A stretch of 64,000 bases of DNA from Pedobacter alluvionis (GCF_003664035.1 NZ_RCCK01000010.1:1724695-1788694), one strand, 5' to 3'. Shown: positions 7,310-16,777, numbered from the stretch's first letter. Notes: generated by a model from the sequence alone, not told the origin. Made by a program: numbers and translations.

Positions 7310-9694
7310 ATGGAAGATCAAAGTAAAACCACAACCAAAGCCATTTGCTACCACTGTGGAGAGGATCTGCCCAAGGTAAAATATCAAACAGATGATAAAG
7401 ATTTTTGCTGTGCGGGCTGTATGGCTGTTTTCAAAATCCTTTCCGAAAACAACTTATGTAATTATTATGTGTACAACAATAACCCCGGCAGGCAATTAAA
7501 AAATGAAAGCCATTTAGAATACCTCGACGATCCTAAAATTATCGATCAATTGCTCGATTACAAACATGAAAGTTCGGGCATCATTACGTTTTACATTCCC
7601 GCCATCCATTGCAGCTCCTGTATCTGGTTATTGGAACACCTGTATAAAATCAATCCAGCTATTTTCAGCTCAAGGATCGATTTTCTTAAAAAGCAGGTAA
7701 CCATCAACTTCAACCATGAAGAAATTTCGCTAAAACATTTGGTAGAAACCTTAAATCAGATTGGTTACGAACCCTTAATCAGTCTGCAGGATGTAGTAAA
7801 GGCCCACAGCAGTTCGGTTGATAAAACTTTAGTGCTGAAAATTGCTGTCGCAGGGTTTTTAATGGGCAATGTGATGCTTTTTAGCTTCCCCGAATATTTT
7901 GGTTTATCGGGTTTTGAAAAACAGTTCCAGTCCTTATTCGGCTGGTTAAACCTGGCATTCTCCATTCCAGCGGCTTTTTATTGTGGGCGGGATTATTTTA
8001 CCTCGGCCATTACCAGCATCAAACACAAACACATCAATTTAGATACGCCTTTGGCACTGATTATTGCGGTATTGTTTTTACGCACTGCATTTGAGGTCAT
8101 TTTTGCCACCGGACCAGGTTTTGCCGATACGTTAACAGGTTTGGTTTTTTTGCTCCTCATGGGGAAATGGCTTAAACAGCGTACCTACCACCACATTTCT
8201 TTCGATCGGGATTACCGTTCTTATTTTCCTATTGCGGTTACTACATTAGAGAAGGGTAAAGAAAAACCTGTATCCATCAACGATATCAAAATCGGTGATA
8301 GGTTGTGGATTAGAAATGGAGAACTGGTGCCTGCAGATGCCATTTTAATGAAAGGTGATGCCTGGGTGGATATGAGTTTTGTTACCGGCGAATCGGAGCC
8401 GATACATAAAGTACTGGGCGAAATTATTTATGCAGGGGGGAGGCAAACCACCGAAGCCATAGAACTCGAAGTGATCAAACCGGTTTCACAGAGCTACCTT
8501 ACCGGACTCTGGAATAATGAGAATTACAAAAACAACATCGAAAAACAGAATTTTAACGATTCTGTTGCAAAATATTTCAGCCTCGGGGTATTTCTGATTG
8601 CATTTGCGGCTACAGCGTACTGGTTGTTTCAGCATGATAGCCATAAGGCCTGGTCGGCATTTACCGCTGTTATTATTGTGGCATGTCCCTGCGTACTGGC
8701 TTTAAGCACGCCTTTCACTTTATCTGCTATCTTATCTGTTTTTGATAAAAAAGGATTTTATGTAAAAAATACAGATGCGGTTGAAGAACTCGCCAAATGT
8801 GATACCCTGATTTTCGATAAAACAGGTACCTTAACCAGTAACGAAAATGCTGAAATCTGCTTTAGTGGTTCCTTAACAAACGAAGAAAAACTGATTGTTG
8901 CTTCGCTGTTGCGCAACTCGACCCATCCCTTAAGCAGGCATATTTTAAAGGCTTTAAATGTGGAAAGATTTTATTCACTTAACGATTATAAAGAGGTGGT
9001 GGGTAAAGGTTTATCCGCTCAAATTAATAGCCATACTATCTATGCCGGACATTTATCCATGTTACCTGTAACCATAAAATCGGTTGGGGAAACTGGTGTG
9101 CATATTGTGATCGACCATAACTATAAAGGTTGTTTTGATATCAAGCAGCAATGGCGGCCCGGATTGGCTCAGCTGGTTTCGAAACTCTCTAAATTTAACC
9201 TGCAGGTGTTATCGGGCGATACGGATAAAGACCGTTCCATGCTGACAACCATTTTTCCTGAACAGAGCACCATCAGGTTCCGACAACGTCCGCATCAGAA
9301 ACTGGACGCCGTTTTAAGCCTCCAGGAAAGCGGGAATACAGTAATGATGCTTGGCGATGGCTTGAATGATGCCGGAGCTTTAAAGCAGAGCAACTTTGGG
9401 ATCGCCTTAACCGATAACATCAATAATTTTACGCCAGGCTGCGATGCCATTCTGCAGGGTGGCGGATTGAACCTCTTGCCACATTTTATCCAGCTCAGCA
9501 AAGATGGGCTTAAGGTGATCAAAATAAGTTTTGCCATCGCCATTGCCTACAACTGCATTGGTATTTATTATGCCGTACAGGGAACGCTTTATCCATTGGT
9601 TGCTGCGGTGCTGATGCCCGTTAGTACCGTTACCATTATATTATTCACCACCCTGGCCACCCGTTGGTTTGCCCGTAAAAATAAACTGATATGA
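7310..9694 (+). CDS. ccoI: Copper-transporting P-type ATPase for cbb3 oxidase assembly (CcoI/FixI type)
   Basis: 794 aa. The N-terminus has a CxxC zinc-ribbon-like metal site (CYHCGEDLP, CCAGC, residues about 12-42) and an HMA domain with C101-SS-C104. Membrane helices follow, with the ion-site motif C459-P460-C461, phosphorylation Asp503 (DKTGTLT), and the hinge GDGLNDAGAL. CcoI proteins move copper across the inner membrane for the Cu-B centre of cbb3 oxidase. The gene begins 12 bp after hemN and its TGA overlaps the ATG of ccoS, a typical ccoI-ccoS arrangement. Confidence 0.95.
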   Translation: MEDQSKTTTKAICYHCGEDLPKVKYQTDDKDFCCAGCMAVFKILSENNLCNYYVYNNNPGRQLKNESHLEYLDDPKIIDQLLDYKHESSGIITFYIPAIHCSSCIWLLEHLYKINPAIFSSRIDFLKKQVTINFNHEEISLKHLVETLNQIGYEPLISLQDVVKAHSSSVDKTLVLKIAVAGFLMGNVMLFSFPEYFGLSGFEKQFQSLFGWLNLAFSIPAAFYCGRDYFTSAITSIKHKHINLDTPLALIIAVLFLRTAFEVIFATGPGFADTLTGLVFLLLMGKWLKQRTYHHISFDRDYRSYFPIAVTTLEKGKEKPVSINDIKIGDRLWIRNGELVPADAILMKGDAWVDMSFVTGESEPIHKVLGEIIYAGGRQTTEAIELEVIKPVSQSYLTGLWNNENYKNNIEKQNFNDSVAKYFSLGVFLIAFAATAYWLFQHDSHKAWSAFTAVIIVACPCVLALSTPFTLSAILSVFDKKGFYVKNTDAVEELAKCDTLIFDKTGTLTSNENAEICFSGSLTNEEKLIVASLLRNSTHPLSRHILKALNVERFYSLNDYKEVVGKGLSAQINSHTIYAGHLSMLPVTIKSVGETGVHIVIDHNYKGCFDIKQQWRPGLAQLVSKLSKFNLQVLSGDTDKDRSMLTTIFPEQSTIRFRQRPHQKLDAVLSLQESGNTVMMLGDGLNDAGALKQSNFGIALTDNINNFTPGCDAILQGGGLNLLPHFIQLSKDGLKVIKISFAIAIAYNCIGIYYAVQGTLYPLVAAVLMPVSTVTIILFTTLATRWFARKNKLI

Positions 9695-9870
9695 ATATCC
9701 TCTACTTTTTGGTTGGCTGCAGCGTTTTAATGGCACTCATTTTTCTTGGTGCCTTCTTTTGGGCTTATAAAACCGGACAAAACGATGATGTGCATACTCC
9801 TGGTATCCGCGTATTGTTCGATGACGAAGTGACTGCCGAAAAAAGTGAAGAAGATCACTTTTCCAGCTAA
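9691..9870 (+). CDS. ccoS: cbb3-type oxidase assembly protein CcoS
   Basis: A 59-aa protein starting at ATG 9691, which overlaps the ccoI stop (ATGA). It reads MNILYFLVGCSVLMAL, a single N-terminal membrane helix, then FFWAYKTGQNDDVHTPGIR and an acidic tail. This is the CcoS pattern: a short membrane anchor, then a W/K-x-GQ-D-x-TP segment. CcoS is needed to insert heme and copper into cbb3 oxidase. The position between ccoI and ccoNO supports the call. Confidence 0.9.
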   Translation: MNILYFLVGCSVLMALIFLGAFFWAYKTGQNDDVHTPGIRVLFDDEVTAEKSEEDHFSS

Positions 9871-9942
9871 CCGCCATCATCCTTTATCTCCTGGCTGCAG
9901 GATACCTTTGGTGTACAAAACATACAAAATTCCGCTTCGATT

Positions 9943-12084
9943 ATGCAGCTAGAAAAATTTACTTACGATAACAGGATTGTCAGAAACTTTGGCATTGCCA
10001 CCCTGGTTTGGGGAATTATAGGGATGACGGTTGGACTGCTTGTTGCCATGCAGCTCTTTAAGCCGGCAATGAACATGGGCAACCAGTACACTACTTTTGG
10101 CAGGATAAGGCCTTTGCACACCAATGCCGTGATTTTTGCCTTTGTAGGGAATGCCATTTTTATGGGCGTTTATTATTCGCTTCAGCGTTTACTTAAGGCC
10201 AGGATGTTCAGCGATGTGCTAAGCAAGATTCATTTTTGGGGCTGGCAACTCATCATCTTATCGGCCGTAATTACCCTTCCACTGGGTTTTACCACCTCAC
10301 ACGAATATGCTGAACTTGAATGGCCCATCGATATTGCCATTACCGTTATCTGGGTGGTTTTCGGCATAAACATGTTCGGTACCATTATTAAAAGGAGAGA
10401 GCGCCACCTCTATGTGGCCATCTGGTTTTACATTGCCACTTTTGTTACCATCGCGGTATTGCACATTGTAAACTCTTTTGAACTGCCCATTTCTTTTATG
10501 AAAAGCTACTATGTGTATGCGGGCGTTCAGGATGCACTGGTACAATGGTGGTATGGGCACAATGCCGTAGCATTTTTCCTTACTACACCTTACCTGGGCA
10601 TGATGTATTATTTCCTTCCAAAAATGGCGGGTCGACCTGTTTACTCTTATAAACTGAGTATCCTGCACTTTTGGTCGCTCATTTTTATCTACATCTGGGC
10701 CGGTCCCCATCATTTATTATACACCTCATTACCGGGTTGGGCACAATCATTAGGCGTTGCTTTTTCCATCATGTTAATCGCACCAAGCTGGGGCGGTATG
10801 ATCAACGGTTTGTTGACCCTTCGCGGCGCCTGGGATAAAGTAAGGGAAGATGTGACCCTTAAATTTATGGTAGTCGCCCTTACCGCTTATGGTATGGCCA
10901 CTTTCGAAGGTCCTTTATTGTCGTTAAAACAGATTAACGGGGTAGCGCATTTTACCGATTGGATTGTAGCCCACGTACATGTTGGCGCTTTGGGCTGGAA
11001 TGGCTTTTTAACTTTCGGTGTATTGTACTGGTTAATCCCTCGTATTTATAAAACAGAACTTTACTCTAAAAAACTTGCGGGTTTCCACTTTTGGATCGGT
11101 ACTTTGGGTATCCTTTTTTATGCCATCCCGATGTATTGGGCAGGTTTTACACAAGGTTTGATGTGGAAAGAATTTACACCTGAAGGTTTATTGAAATACC
11201 CTAATTTCCTGGCTACAACCCTGCAGATTATTCCGATGCATGTTTTACGTTCAATAGGTGGTGCACTTTATTTAACCGGGGTAATTGCAATGACTTATAA
11301 CCTGGCCAAAACCATGCTGGGCGCTAAACTTGTAGCCAATGAAGCTGCCGAAGCTATGCCATTATCCAAAATTGTAGTAGATAGTAGTCCTGCAGATAAG
11401 GCCTGGCACAGGGTACTGGAACGCAAACCAATGAAATTTATGGTGCTCTCGCTGATCATTATCCTCATTGGGGGAATGGTAGAAATGATGCCGACTTTTA
11501 CCATCCAATCTAACGTGCCCACTATTGCAAGTGTAAAACCATATACTGCGCTAGAATTACAAGGGAGGGATCTTTACATCAGGGAAGGTTGTGTAAACTG
11601 CCATTCGCAAACCGTTCGACCTTTCCGTTCAGAAACCGAACGTTATGGAGAGTACAGTAAGGCTGGAGAATTTGTTTACGATCACCCGTTTTTATGGGGC
11701 AGTAAACGTACCGGACCAGATCTTCACCGTGTAGGCGGAAAGTATTCTGATGCCTGGCATTATAACCACCTGGTTGATCCGACTTCAATGTCTCCGGGAA
11801 GTATTATGCCGCCATATCCATGGCTTATTGAACAACAACTGGATATCAGCACTACTGCAAGTAAAATCAGGGCCATGCAAACATTAGGCGTTCCATATCC
11901 CGAAGGCTATGATAAACACGCCAATGAGGATTTAAAAATTCAGGCCGAAAAAATTGCGTTAGACCTGAAGCTGAACAATATCAAAGTTAAAAGCGACCGT
12001 GAAATTGTGGCCATTATTGCTTACCTGCAACGATTGGGTACCGATATCAAAGCCAATAAAGAAACCATTCCTTCAAATCAATAG
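9943..12084 (+). CDS. ccoNO: Fused cbb3-type cytochrome c oxidase subunits I and II (CcoN-CcoO)
   Basis: 713 aa. Residues 1 to about 470 are the 12-helix catalytic subunit CcoN, with histidine-bearing motifs RPLHTNAVIFAF, WWYGHNAVAFF, AGPHHLLYTSLP and AHVHVGALGWNGF that ligate hemes b/b3 and Cu-B. After a linker, a membrane helix (about 500-520) leads to the mono-heme CcoO domain with C550-VN-C553-H554 and a later SPGSIMPPYPWL segment supplying the methionine ligand. Subunits are separate genes in proteobacteria; the fusion is common in Bacteroidota. It reduces oxygen with high affinity at the inner membrane. Confidence 0.96.
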   Translation: MQLEKFTYDNRIVRNFGIATLVWGIIGMTVGLLVAMQLFKPAMNMGNQYTTFGRIRPLHTNAVIFAFVGNAIFMGVYYSLQRLLKARMFSDVLSKIHFWGWQLIILSAVITLPLGFTTSHEYAELEWPIDIAITVIWVVFGINMFGTIIKRRERHLYVAIWFYIATFVTIAVLHIVNSFELPISFMKSYYVYAGVQDALVQWWYGHNAVAFFLTTPYLGMMYYFLPKMAGRPVYSYKLSILHFWSLIFIYIWAGPHHLLYTSLPGWAQSLGVAFSIMLIAPSWGGMINGLLTLRGAWDKVREDVTLKFMVVALTAYGMATFEGPLLSLKQINGVAHFTDWIVAHVHVGALGWNGFLTFGVLYWLIPRIYKTELYSKKLAGFHFWIGTLGILFYAIPMYWAGFTQGLMWKEFTPEGLLKYPNFLATTLQIIPMHVLRSIGGALYLTGVIAMTYNLAKTMLGAKLVANEAAEAMPLSKIVVDSSPADKAWHRVLERKPMKFMVLSLIIILIGGMVEMMPTFTIQSNVPTIASVKPYTALELQGRDLYIREGCVNCHSQTVRPFRSETERYGEYSKAGEFVYDHPFLWGSKRTGPDLHRVGGKYSDAWHYNHLVDPTSMSPGSIMPPYPWLIEQQLDISTTASKIRAMQTLGVPYPEGYDKHANEDLKIQAEKIALDLKLNNIKVKSDREIVAIIAYLQRLGTDIKANKETIPSNQ

Positions 12085-12087
12085 AAT

Positions 12088-12270
12088 ATGTTCAATCAGA
12101 TCAAAGATTTAGCCGGTGGCGAAATATACCTCGTTACCTCTCTGCTCATGTTCATGGTGTTTTTTGTAATTGTTGGTGTTTACCTCTTCAAATTAAGCAA
12201 AAACCATATCAAAACCATGAGCGAAATCCCTTTTCAAGACAACAAAACCAATCAATATGAAGAAGATTAA
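12088..12270 (+). CDS. ccoQ: CcoQ-like small subunit of cbb3 oxidase
   Basis: 60 aa, one membrane helix (about 14-34: IYLVTSLLMFMVFFVIVGVY) followed by a short charged tail ending QYEED. It begins 3 bp after ccoNO and overlaps ccoP by 14 bp, the usual CcoQ place. Size, topology and position support the name; sequence alone is not diagnostic. CcoQ stabilises the oxidase complex. Confidence 0.8.
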   Translation: MFNQIKDLAGGEIYLVTSLLMFMVFFVIVGVYLFKLSKNHIKTMSEIPFQDNKTNQYEED

Positions 12271-13225
12271 ACTATTGTTATTTTCACTGTTTTTATCAGC
12301 TGCAAGCTACGCTGCTGAACAAAAAACAGCAGAAGCTATAGTACCTTCTCAGCCTGGATTAGGACTTAGCCAAACTGAAATACTCATTATACTGCTTTTG
12401 CTTTTTGCATTGGTACTGCTTTTTGTTTCGCTAACGTTGCTCAATGCATTTAAAGTAATGTACCAGGAACAGTTAAACCCCACTAAATATAGCGGACCTG
12501 TGAAGGAGGAGGCGCTCGATTACGATAGCTGGTTGAAACAAAAAACGGTAAAACCTTCTTTATGGGCAAAATTATTGAGTTTAAAGCCCATAGAAGAAGA
12601 AAAGAACCTGGTGATTGATCATTCTTATGATGGCATTAAGGAGTTAAATAACCCTGTGCCGGCCTGGTTTAACTTCCTGTTTTTTGGTACGATGATTTTC
12701 GCTGCAGGTTACCTCTTTTATTACCACATTGGTGGCTATGGCGATCTGCAGGATAAAGAATACGAAAATGAAATGGCCAAAGCACAAGTAGAAAAAGCTG
12801 CATATCTCGAAAAATCGGCCAATACCATTGATGAAAACTCCGTAAAGTTTGATAATACGCCAACCGTACTGGAAGATGGGAAAACGATTTTTAATACCAA
12901 CTGTGTAGTTTGCCATGGCGATAAAGGGCAGGGCGTGATTGGCCCGAACTTAGCCGACGATTACTGGTTACATGGCGGCGGAATTAACAATGTGTTTAAA
13001 ACCATTAAATATGGAGTTCCGGAAAAGGGAATGATCAGTTGGGAGAAAAATCTTAATCCTAAACAGATTAGTGCTGTGGCTAATTTTATCCTGTCGTTAA
13101 AAGGAAGCAATCCAGCGGGTGCCAAAGCCCCACAGGGCGAAAAATACGAAGCGAAAGACTTAAAAGACAATGAGATGAAAGCAGCGAAAGATAGTGTAAA
13201 TCAAGCCGATGTTACCAAAAAATAA
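12257..13225 (+). CDS. ccoP: Cytochrome c subunit CcoP of cbb3 oxidase (single heme motif)
   Basis: 322 aa. A signal-like N-terminus (MKKIKLLLFSLFLSAASYA), a membrane helix (about 42-62), a cytoplasmic stretch, a second helix (about 135-155, AWFNFLFFGTMIFAAGYLFYY) and a periplasmic cytochrome c domain with C216-VV-C219-H220. Proteobacterial CcoP usually carries two CxxCH motifs; only one is visible here. The tail is Lys/Ala-rich. CcoP receives electrons from soluble cytochromes and passes them to CcoO. Start overlaps ccoQ. Confidence 0.93.
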   Translation: MKKIKLLLFSLFLSAASYAAEQKTAEAIVPSQPGLGLSQTEILIILLLLFALVLLFVSLTLLNAFKVMYQEQLNPTKYSGPVKEEALDYDSWLKQKTVKPSLWAKLLSLKPIEEEKNLVIDHSYDGIKELNNPVPAWFNFLFFGTMIFAAGYLFYYHIGGYGDLQDKEYENEMAKAQVEKAAYLEKSANTIDENSVKFDNTPTVLEDGKTIFNTNCVVCHGDKGQGVIGPNLADDYWLHGGGINNVFKTIKYGVPEKGMISWEKNLNPKQISAVANFILSLKGSNPAGAKAPQGEKYEAKDLKDNEMKAAKDSVNQADVTKK

Positions 13226-14585
13226 ATCGGAAAGTAAGGGCAGGGGTAGAAATTTCATTTACCCTAAAAAACCGTCGGGTAGATTGTACAACTACCGCAA
13301 ATGGGTAAGTTATGTACTGCTGTTATTTTTGTTCTCCTGTCCGTTTCTAAAACTCAATGGTGAGCAATTGGTACTACTGAATTTCATCGAAAGGAAGTTT
13401 GTTTTCTTTGGATTGATTTTTACCCCACAGGATTTTTACCTTTTCGCACTGGCCATGCTCATCTTTATCATCTTCATTGTATGTTTTACAGTAGTATTGG
13501 GCAGGCTGTGGTGCGGATGGGCCTGTCCGCAGACCATTTTTATGGAGATGGTGTTCCGCAGGATAGAATATTGGATAGAGGGCGATGCCAATAAGCAAAA
13601 GAAACTGGATGAAGGACCCTGGAACACCGAAAAGATATGGAAAAAAGGAAGCAAACATTTTATTTTCCTGATCATCTCTTTTGCCATTGCCAATACCTTT
13701 CTGGCTTATATGATCGGCTCTGATGTGCTATTTAAAATCATCACCGAGCCCATTGCTGGCCACGTTTCAGGTTTTATATCCATCTGGCTGTTTACCTTTA
13801 TATTTTATGGCGTATTTGCTTACGTGCGCGAAGTGGTATGCACTGTAATCTGTCCTTATGGAAGGCTTCAGGGGGTGCTGCTCGATAACCAGAGCCTCGT
13901 AGTAGCTTATGATTTTACCAGGGGCGAACCCCGTGGACGCATACAGCGAAATACATTGGAACAAAAAACAGGCGATTGTATTGATTGTGGACTCTGCGTA
14001 CAGGTTTGCCCTACGGGGATCGATATCCGCCAGGGAACACAGCTCGAATGTGTTAATTGTACCGCCTGTATCGATTCGTGCGATGAAGTCATGTTGAAAA
14101 TAGATAAACCCAAAAACCTGATTGGGTTCTTTAACCAGGATTTTATTGCAGAGCGGAAACCTTATAAAATTGGTTTAAAATCTTACGGCTATGCAGCGGT
14201 TTTATTCGTGGTATTAATGGTTTTTTCTTCGCTGATTTATAAAAGAGAAAATATCCAGACTACCGTTTTAAGGGCCAGCGGCACTTTATACCAAAGCAGA
14301 GGGACGGATAGAACCAGTAACCTGTACAATGCAGAGTTGGTGAACAAAACCAATAAGGCGGTAAAATTTACTTTCAGGTCGAAGGATAGTAGTGATCAGA
14401 TCGATTTTATTCAGCATGCAACTATTTTACCAAAAGAAGGTACCGTGCACCTCACTTTCTTTTTGATCAGGAAAAATAATTCAATTAAAAAATACAAAAC
14501 AGATGCGGTTTTCGAAGTATTAGCCAATGGCGAGGTGTTGAGTACCGCGACAACTAGTTTTTTCGCACAGCCGGGAAACGAATGA
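13209..14585 (+). CDS. ccoG: Cytochrome c oxidase accessory protein CcoG (Fe-S, copper maturation)
   Basis: 458 aa, overlapping ccoP by 17 bp. About five membrane helices, CGWACPQ and CTVICPYGR cysteine motifs, and a ferredoxin-type pair CIDCGLCVQVCPTGID ... CVNCTACIDSCD (about residues 257-295) for two 4Fe-4S clusters. A C-terminal helix leads to a periplasmic immunoglobulin-like domain (from about 345). CcoG reduces copper for delivery to the oxidase. The order ccoNO-Q-P-G-H is standard. Confidence 0.95.
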   Translation: MLPKNKSESKGRGRNFIYPKKPSGRLYNYRKWVSYVLLLFLFSCPFLKLNGEQLVLLNFIERKFVFFGLIFTPQDFYLFALAMLIFIIFIVCFTVVLGRLWCGWACPQTIFMEMVFRRIEYWIEGDANKQKKLDEGPWNTEKIWKKGSKHFIFLIISFAIANTFLAYMIGSDVLFKIITEPIAGHVSGFISIWLFTFIFYGVFAYVREVVCTVICPYGRLQGVLLDNQSLVVAYDFTRGEPRGRIQRNTLEQKTGDCIDCGLCVQVCPTGIDIRQGTQLECVNCTACIDSCDEVMLKIDKPKNLIGFFNQDFIAERKPYKIGLKSYGYAAVLFVVLMVFSSLIYKRENIQTTVLRASGTLYQSRGTDRTSNLYNAELVNKTNKAVKFTFRSKDSSDQIDFIQHATILPKEGTVHLTFFLIRKNNSIKKYKTDAVFEVLANGEVLSTATTSFFAQPGNE

Positions 14586-14670
14586 TTGAATATTGAACGA
14601 TTGATTCTGCAATTGGCCTTTAAACATTCACTCATTCAAAACGCTCTCATTAAATTTAAAAACAAAACGT

Positions 14671-15099
14671 ATGAACTGGGGAACAAAAATAGTAATGGGG
14701 ATGTTTGCATTTATGCTATTTATAGTGGGGATGGTGATTTACATGTTCCATGTGCACGGTAGGGATGCCCTGATTGAAGAAAATTATTACGAAAAGGGAA
14801 TTAATTACAATGCCGAATACGATGCCAAACAGAATGTATTAAATGATGATGCCAGGCCTAAAATTACCATTACCCATACCCAAATTGTAATACAGTTAAA
14901 AGACAGTGCGCAATACGAGCTGGTATTGATGCGGCCCGCCAATAGCGATGATGATGTTAAACGGAAAGGAAATACCACAGGAGCTTCGCATCTTATACTG
15001 GTAGATAAAACAAAAATGGCTAAGGGGATGTGGTTTATGAATCTTTCATGGCATGCTGGGGGCAAATCATACCTGTTTAAAAATAACATTACCTTATGA
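14671..15099 (+). CDS. ccoH: FixH/CcoH family oxidase assembly protein
   Basis: 142 aa. MNWGTKIVMGMFAFMLFIVGMVIYMF is one N-terminal membrane helix, then the typical LIEENYYEKGINYNAEYDAKQN segment with the FixH family's YYEKG-type motif, then a periplasmic beta domain. CcoH helps assemble cbb3 oxidase. Its TGA overlaps the next ATG (15096), so the two are translationally coupled. The 85-bp gap after ccoG shows no feature. Confidence 0.9.
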   Translation: MNWGTKIVMGMFAFMLFIVGMVIYMFHVHGRDALIEENYYEKGINYNAEYDAKQNVLNDDARPKITITHTQIVIQLKDSAQYELVLMRPANSDDDVKRKGNTTGASHLILVDKTKMAKGMWFMNLSWHAGGKSYLFKNNITL

Positions 15100-15797
15100 C
15101 CGACTATCTGCCATTGGCATTTTTAATGGGACTATTCGGAAGCCTCCACTGCGCGGTAATGTGCGGACCCATTATGCTGGGCATGCCCTTCAGAAAACAG
15201 GATTTCTTTGATAGTGCGGTTCAGCTTTTGTTATATCAGTTGGGTAGAATTACTGTTTACACCGTTTTGGGTTTGCTGGTTGGTATTTTAGGAAACAGCA
15301 TACGCCTGTTCAGTGATCAGAAAACGCTGAGTGTACTAATTGGTTCTGTATTAATTATATTTACGGCCTTACAGTTCAATAAAAGGTATAGAAACCGGTT
15401 TTCGATGATTCAGTTAAAGGCGATGAATCCGCTGAGCAAATTAATGGGTAAGGTATTCAATTTAAAATTATGGGGATTGTTTGCGGGTATGCTTAATGGC
15501 ATTATCCCCTGTGGCATGGTTTACCTGGCCTTGGCAACGGCATTAAATACGGGCAATGTTCAATCGGGTGCTACTTTTATGTTTCTTTTCGGCCTCGGAA
15601 CCACACCATTAATGCTCATGATCTCGCTTGGGGGAATCTTTTTGAAAAAATACATCCGTTTTAATACCAATAAGCTTATCCCCTGGTTAATGCTTTTTAT
15701 GGGTGCTTTGCTCATCATGCGTTCTGCCGATTTAGGCATTCCATTTTTTTCTCCCAAAAACACGGGCGGCTATGGCCATTCGATAGAGTGCAGGTAG
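15096..15797 (+). CDS. SafE/TauE-like (UreH-type) membrane transport protein
   Basis: 233 aa, six predicted membrane helices. It starts with LPLAFLMGLFGSLHCAVMCGP, where the G-SxHCxxMCGP motif is typical of the sulfite exporter TauE/SafE-like, CcoS-cluster-associated family; the second half repeats the theme with GMLNGIIPCGMVYLAL. The cysteines in both halves could handle copper. Its place directly after ccoH, with overlapping codons, suggests a role in oxidase maturation, perhaps copper movement, rather than sulfite export; that is inference. Confidence 0.85.
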   Translation: MTDYLPLAFLMGLFGSLHCAVMCGPIMLGMPFRKQDFFDSAVQLLLYQLGRITVYTVLGLLVGILGNSIRLFSDQKTLSVLIGSVLIIFTALQFNKRYRNRFSMIQLKAMNPLSKLMGKVFNLKLWGLFAGMLNGIIPCGMVYLALATALNTGNVQSGATFMFLFGLGTTPLMLMISLGGIFLKKYIRFNTNKLIPWLMLFMGALLIMRSADLGIPFFSPKNTGGYGHSIECR

Positions 15798-15831
15798 ATA
15801 AGTTTGGAGTTGGGCGGGAGTTACGCATATA

Positions 15832-15881
15832 CTAGCGCAAGTCTTAGTGGTGAGGATAATGTGGGCTGGCTGACTTGTGCT
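15832..15881 (+). repeat. REP-like hairpin, left of the RAYT gene
   Basis: The 50-nt element begins CTAGCGCAAGTCTTAG (15832-15847) and ends CTGACTTGTGCT (15870-15881). Its ends pair with each other: AGCGCAAGTC (15834-15843) with GACTTGTGCT (15872-15881), one G-T pair. An inverted copy lies at 16542-16591. Confidence 0.8.
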
Positions 15882-15908
15882 ATTGAGATTAAGCTTTTAT
15901 ATTTAAGT

Positions 15909-16466
15909 ATGAGTACAAAATATAAGTTGCATGATCCAACAGAAATATATTTTGTTTCTTTTGCCGTTGTGGGTTGGATTGACGTATTTACACGAGCTCT
16001 TTATAGAGATATTTTGTTAGAAAGTTTATCTTATTGCAGAAAAGAAAAAGGACTTAAGCTCCATGCCTGGGTAATTATGAGTAATCATGTCCATCTAATT
16101 ATAAGTAGTAAGGAAGGATACTTATTGCCTAATATTATGCGTGATTTAAAGAAATATTCGTCCTTTAGGATTTTAAAAGAAATAAAAGAGAGCATTACTG
16201 AAAGCAGGAAGGAATGGATGCTCTACTTGTTTTCGAAAGCCGGGCAACAAAATGGCAACAATAAAAATTTTCAGTTTTGGAGGCAGGATAACCATCCAAT
16301 AGCGTTAGATCCAAATCTTAATATGTTTGACGAGCGGATTAATTACCTTCATAATAACCCAGTTGAGGCTGGAATAGTGGCAAGTCCCGCTGACTATTTA
16401 TATAGTAGTGCTATAGATTATGAAGAAGGAAAGGGATTGATTGAGATTGACCTGTTAATTGGCTAA
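15909..16466 (+). mobile_element. REP-associated tyrosine transposase (RAYT, Y1 family)
   Basis: 185 aa from ATG 15909; an open frame extends upstream to 15804 but crosses the hairpin and looks non-coding. It carries the IS200/RAYT-type HUH motif (WVIMSNHVHLIIS), a later helix with NIMRDLKKYSS, and the RAYT ending FWRQDNHPIALD, RINYLHNNPVEAGIV, YLYSSAIDY. RAYTs are single-copy, vertically kept relatives of IS200 transposases that process REP sequences. The paired hairpins at both sides are the expected partners. Confidence 0.92.
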
Positions 16467-16541
16467 ATTTCAAGTTCGGCATGGCACTAAGGATTTTTTA
16501 TAGAATTGGAGTAAAGGATGGATAGAGATTGATTTAACAAA

Positions 16542-16591
16542 AGCACAAGTCAGGCCATGGCATAGGCTGGAGGCGCTAAGACTTGCGCTAG
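16542..16591 (-). repeat. REP-like hairpin, right of the RAYT gene (inverted copy)
   Basis: AGCACAAGTC (16542-16551) pairs with GACTTGCGCT (16580-16589). CTAAGACTTGCGCTAG at 16576-16591 is the exact reverse complement of 15832-15847, and AGCACAAGTCAG (16542-16553) that of 15870-15881. The central part is not conserved. A further small hairpin, AATCGGT/ACCGATT, follows at 16592-16611. Confidence 0.8.
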
Positions 16592-16670
16592 AATCGGTCG
16601 ATTAACCGATTGAATCATCGACCATTTAAAGAAATTAAGAATTTAAGATTTAGATAAATTTTATAATACG

Positions 16671-16777
16671 ATCGTCATTTCGACTGAAGCGCAGCGAAAT
16701 GGAGAAATCTGTAATCTGAGTTAAAAGATTTTGCTTCGCAGAGCCTTCGGGTTCTCCACTGCGGTCGAAATGACGAT
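16671..16777. repeat. Dispersed intergenic inverted repeat (ATCGTCATTTCGAC family)
   Basis: ATCGTCATTTCGAC (16671-16684) and GTCGAAATGACGAT (16764-16777) are perfect 14-bp inverted arms around a tract with gcttcgcagagccttcgg. Related copies lie near 5127-5220 and at 49502-49607. Besides this and the RAYT hairpin the 16467-16849 gap has no gene. Confidence 0.7.

Noticed and set aside
9871..9942. Classical FNR box (TTGAT-N4-ATCAA) before ccoNO
   Set aside because: I looked in this gap and before the half-LDH gene; no clear match is present, so no site is listed.
10297..10713. 138-aa minus-strand open frame in ccoNO
   Set aside because: Shadow of the oxidase gene; no family features.
15804..15908. 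35-residue extension of the RAYT protein
   Set aside because: It starts at TTG and crosses the REP-like hairpin; ATG 15909 gives the normal family start.
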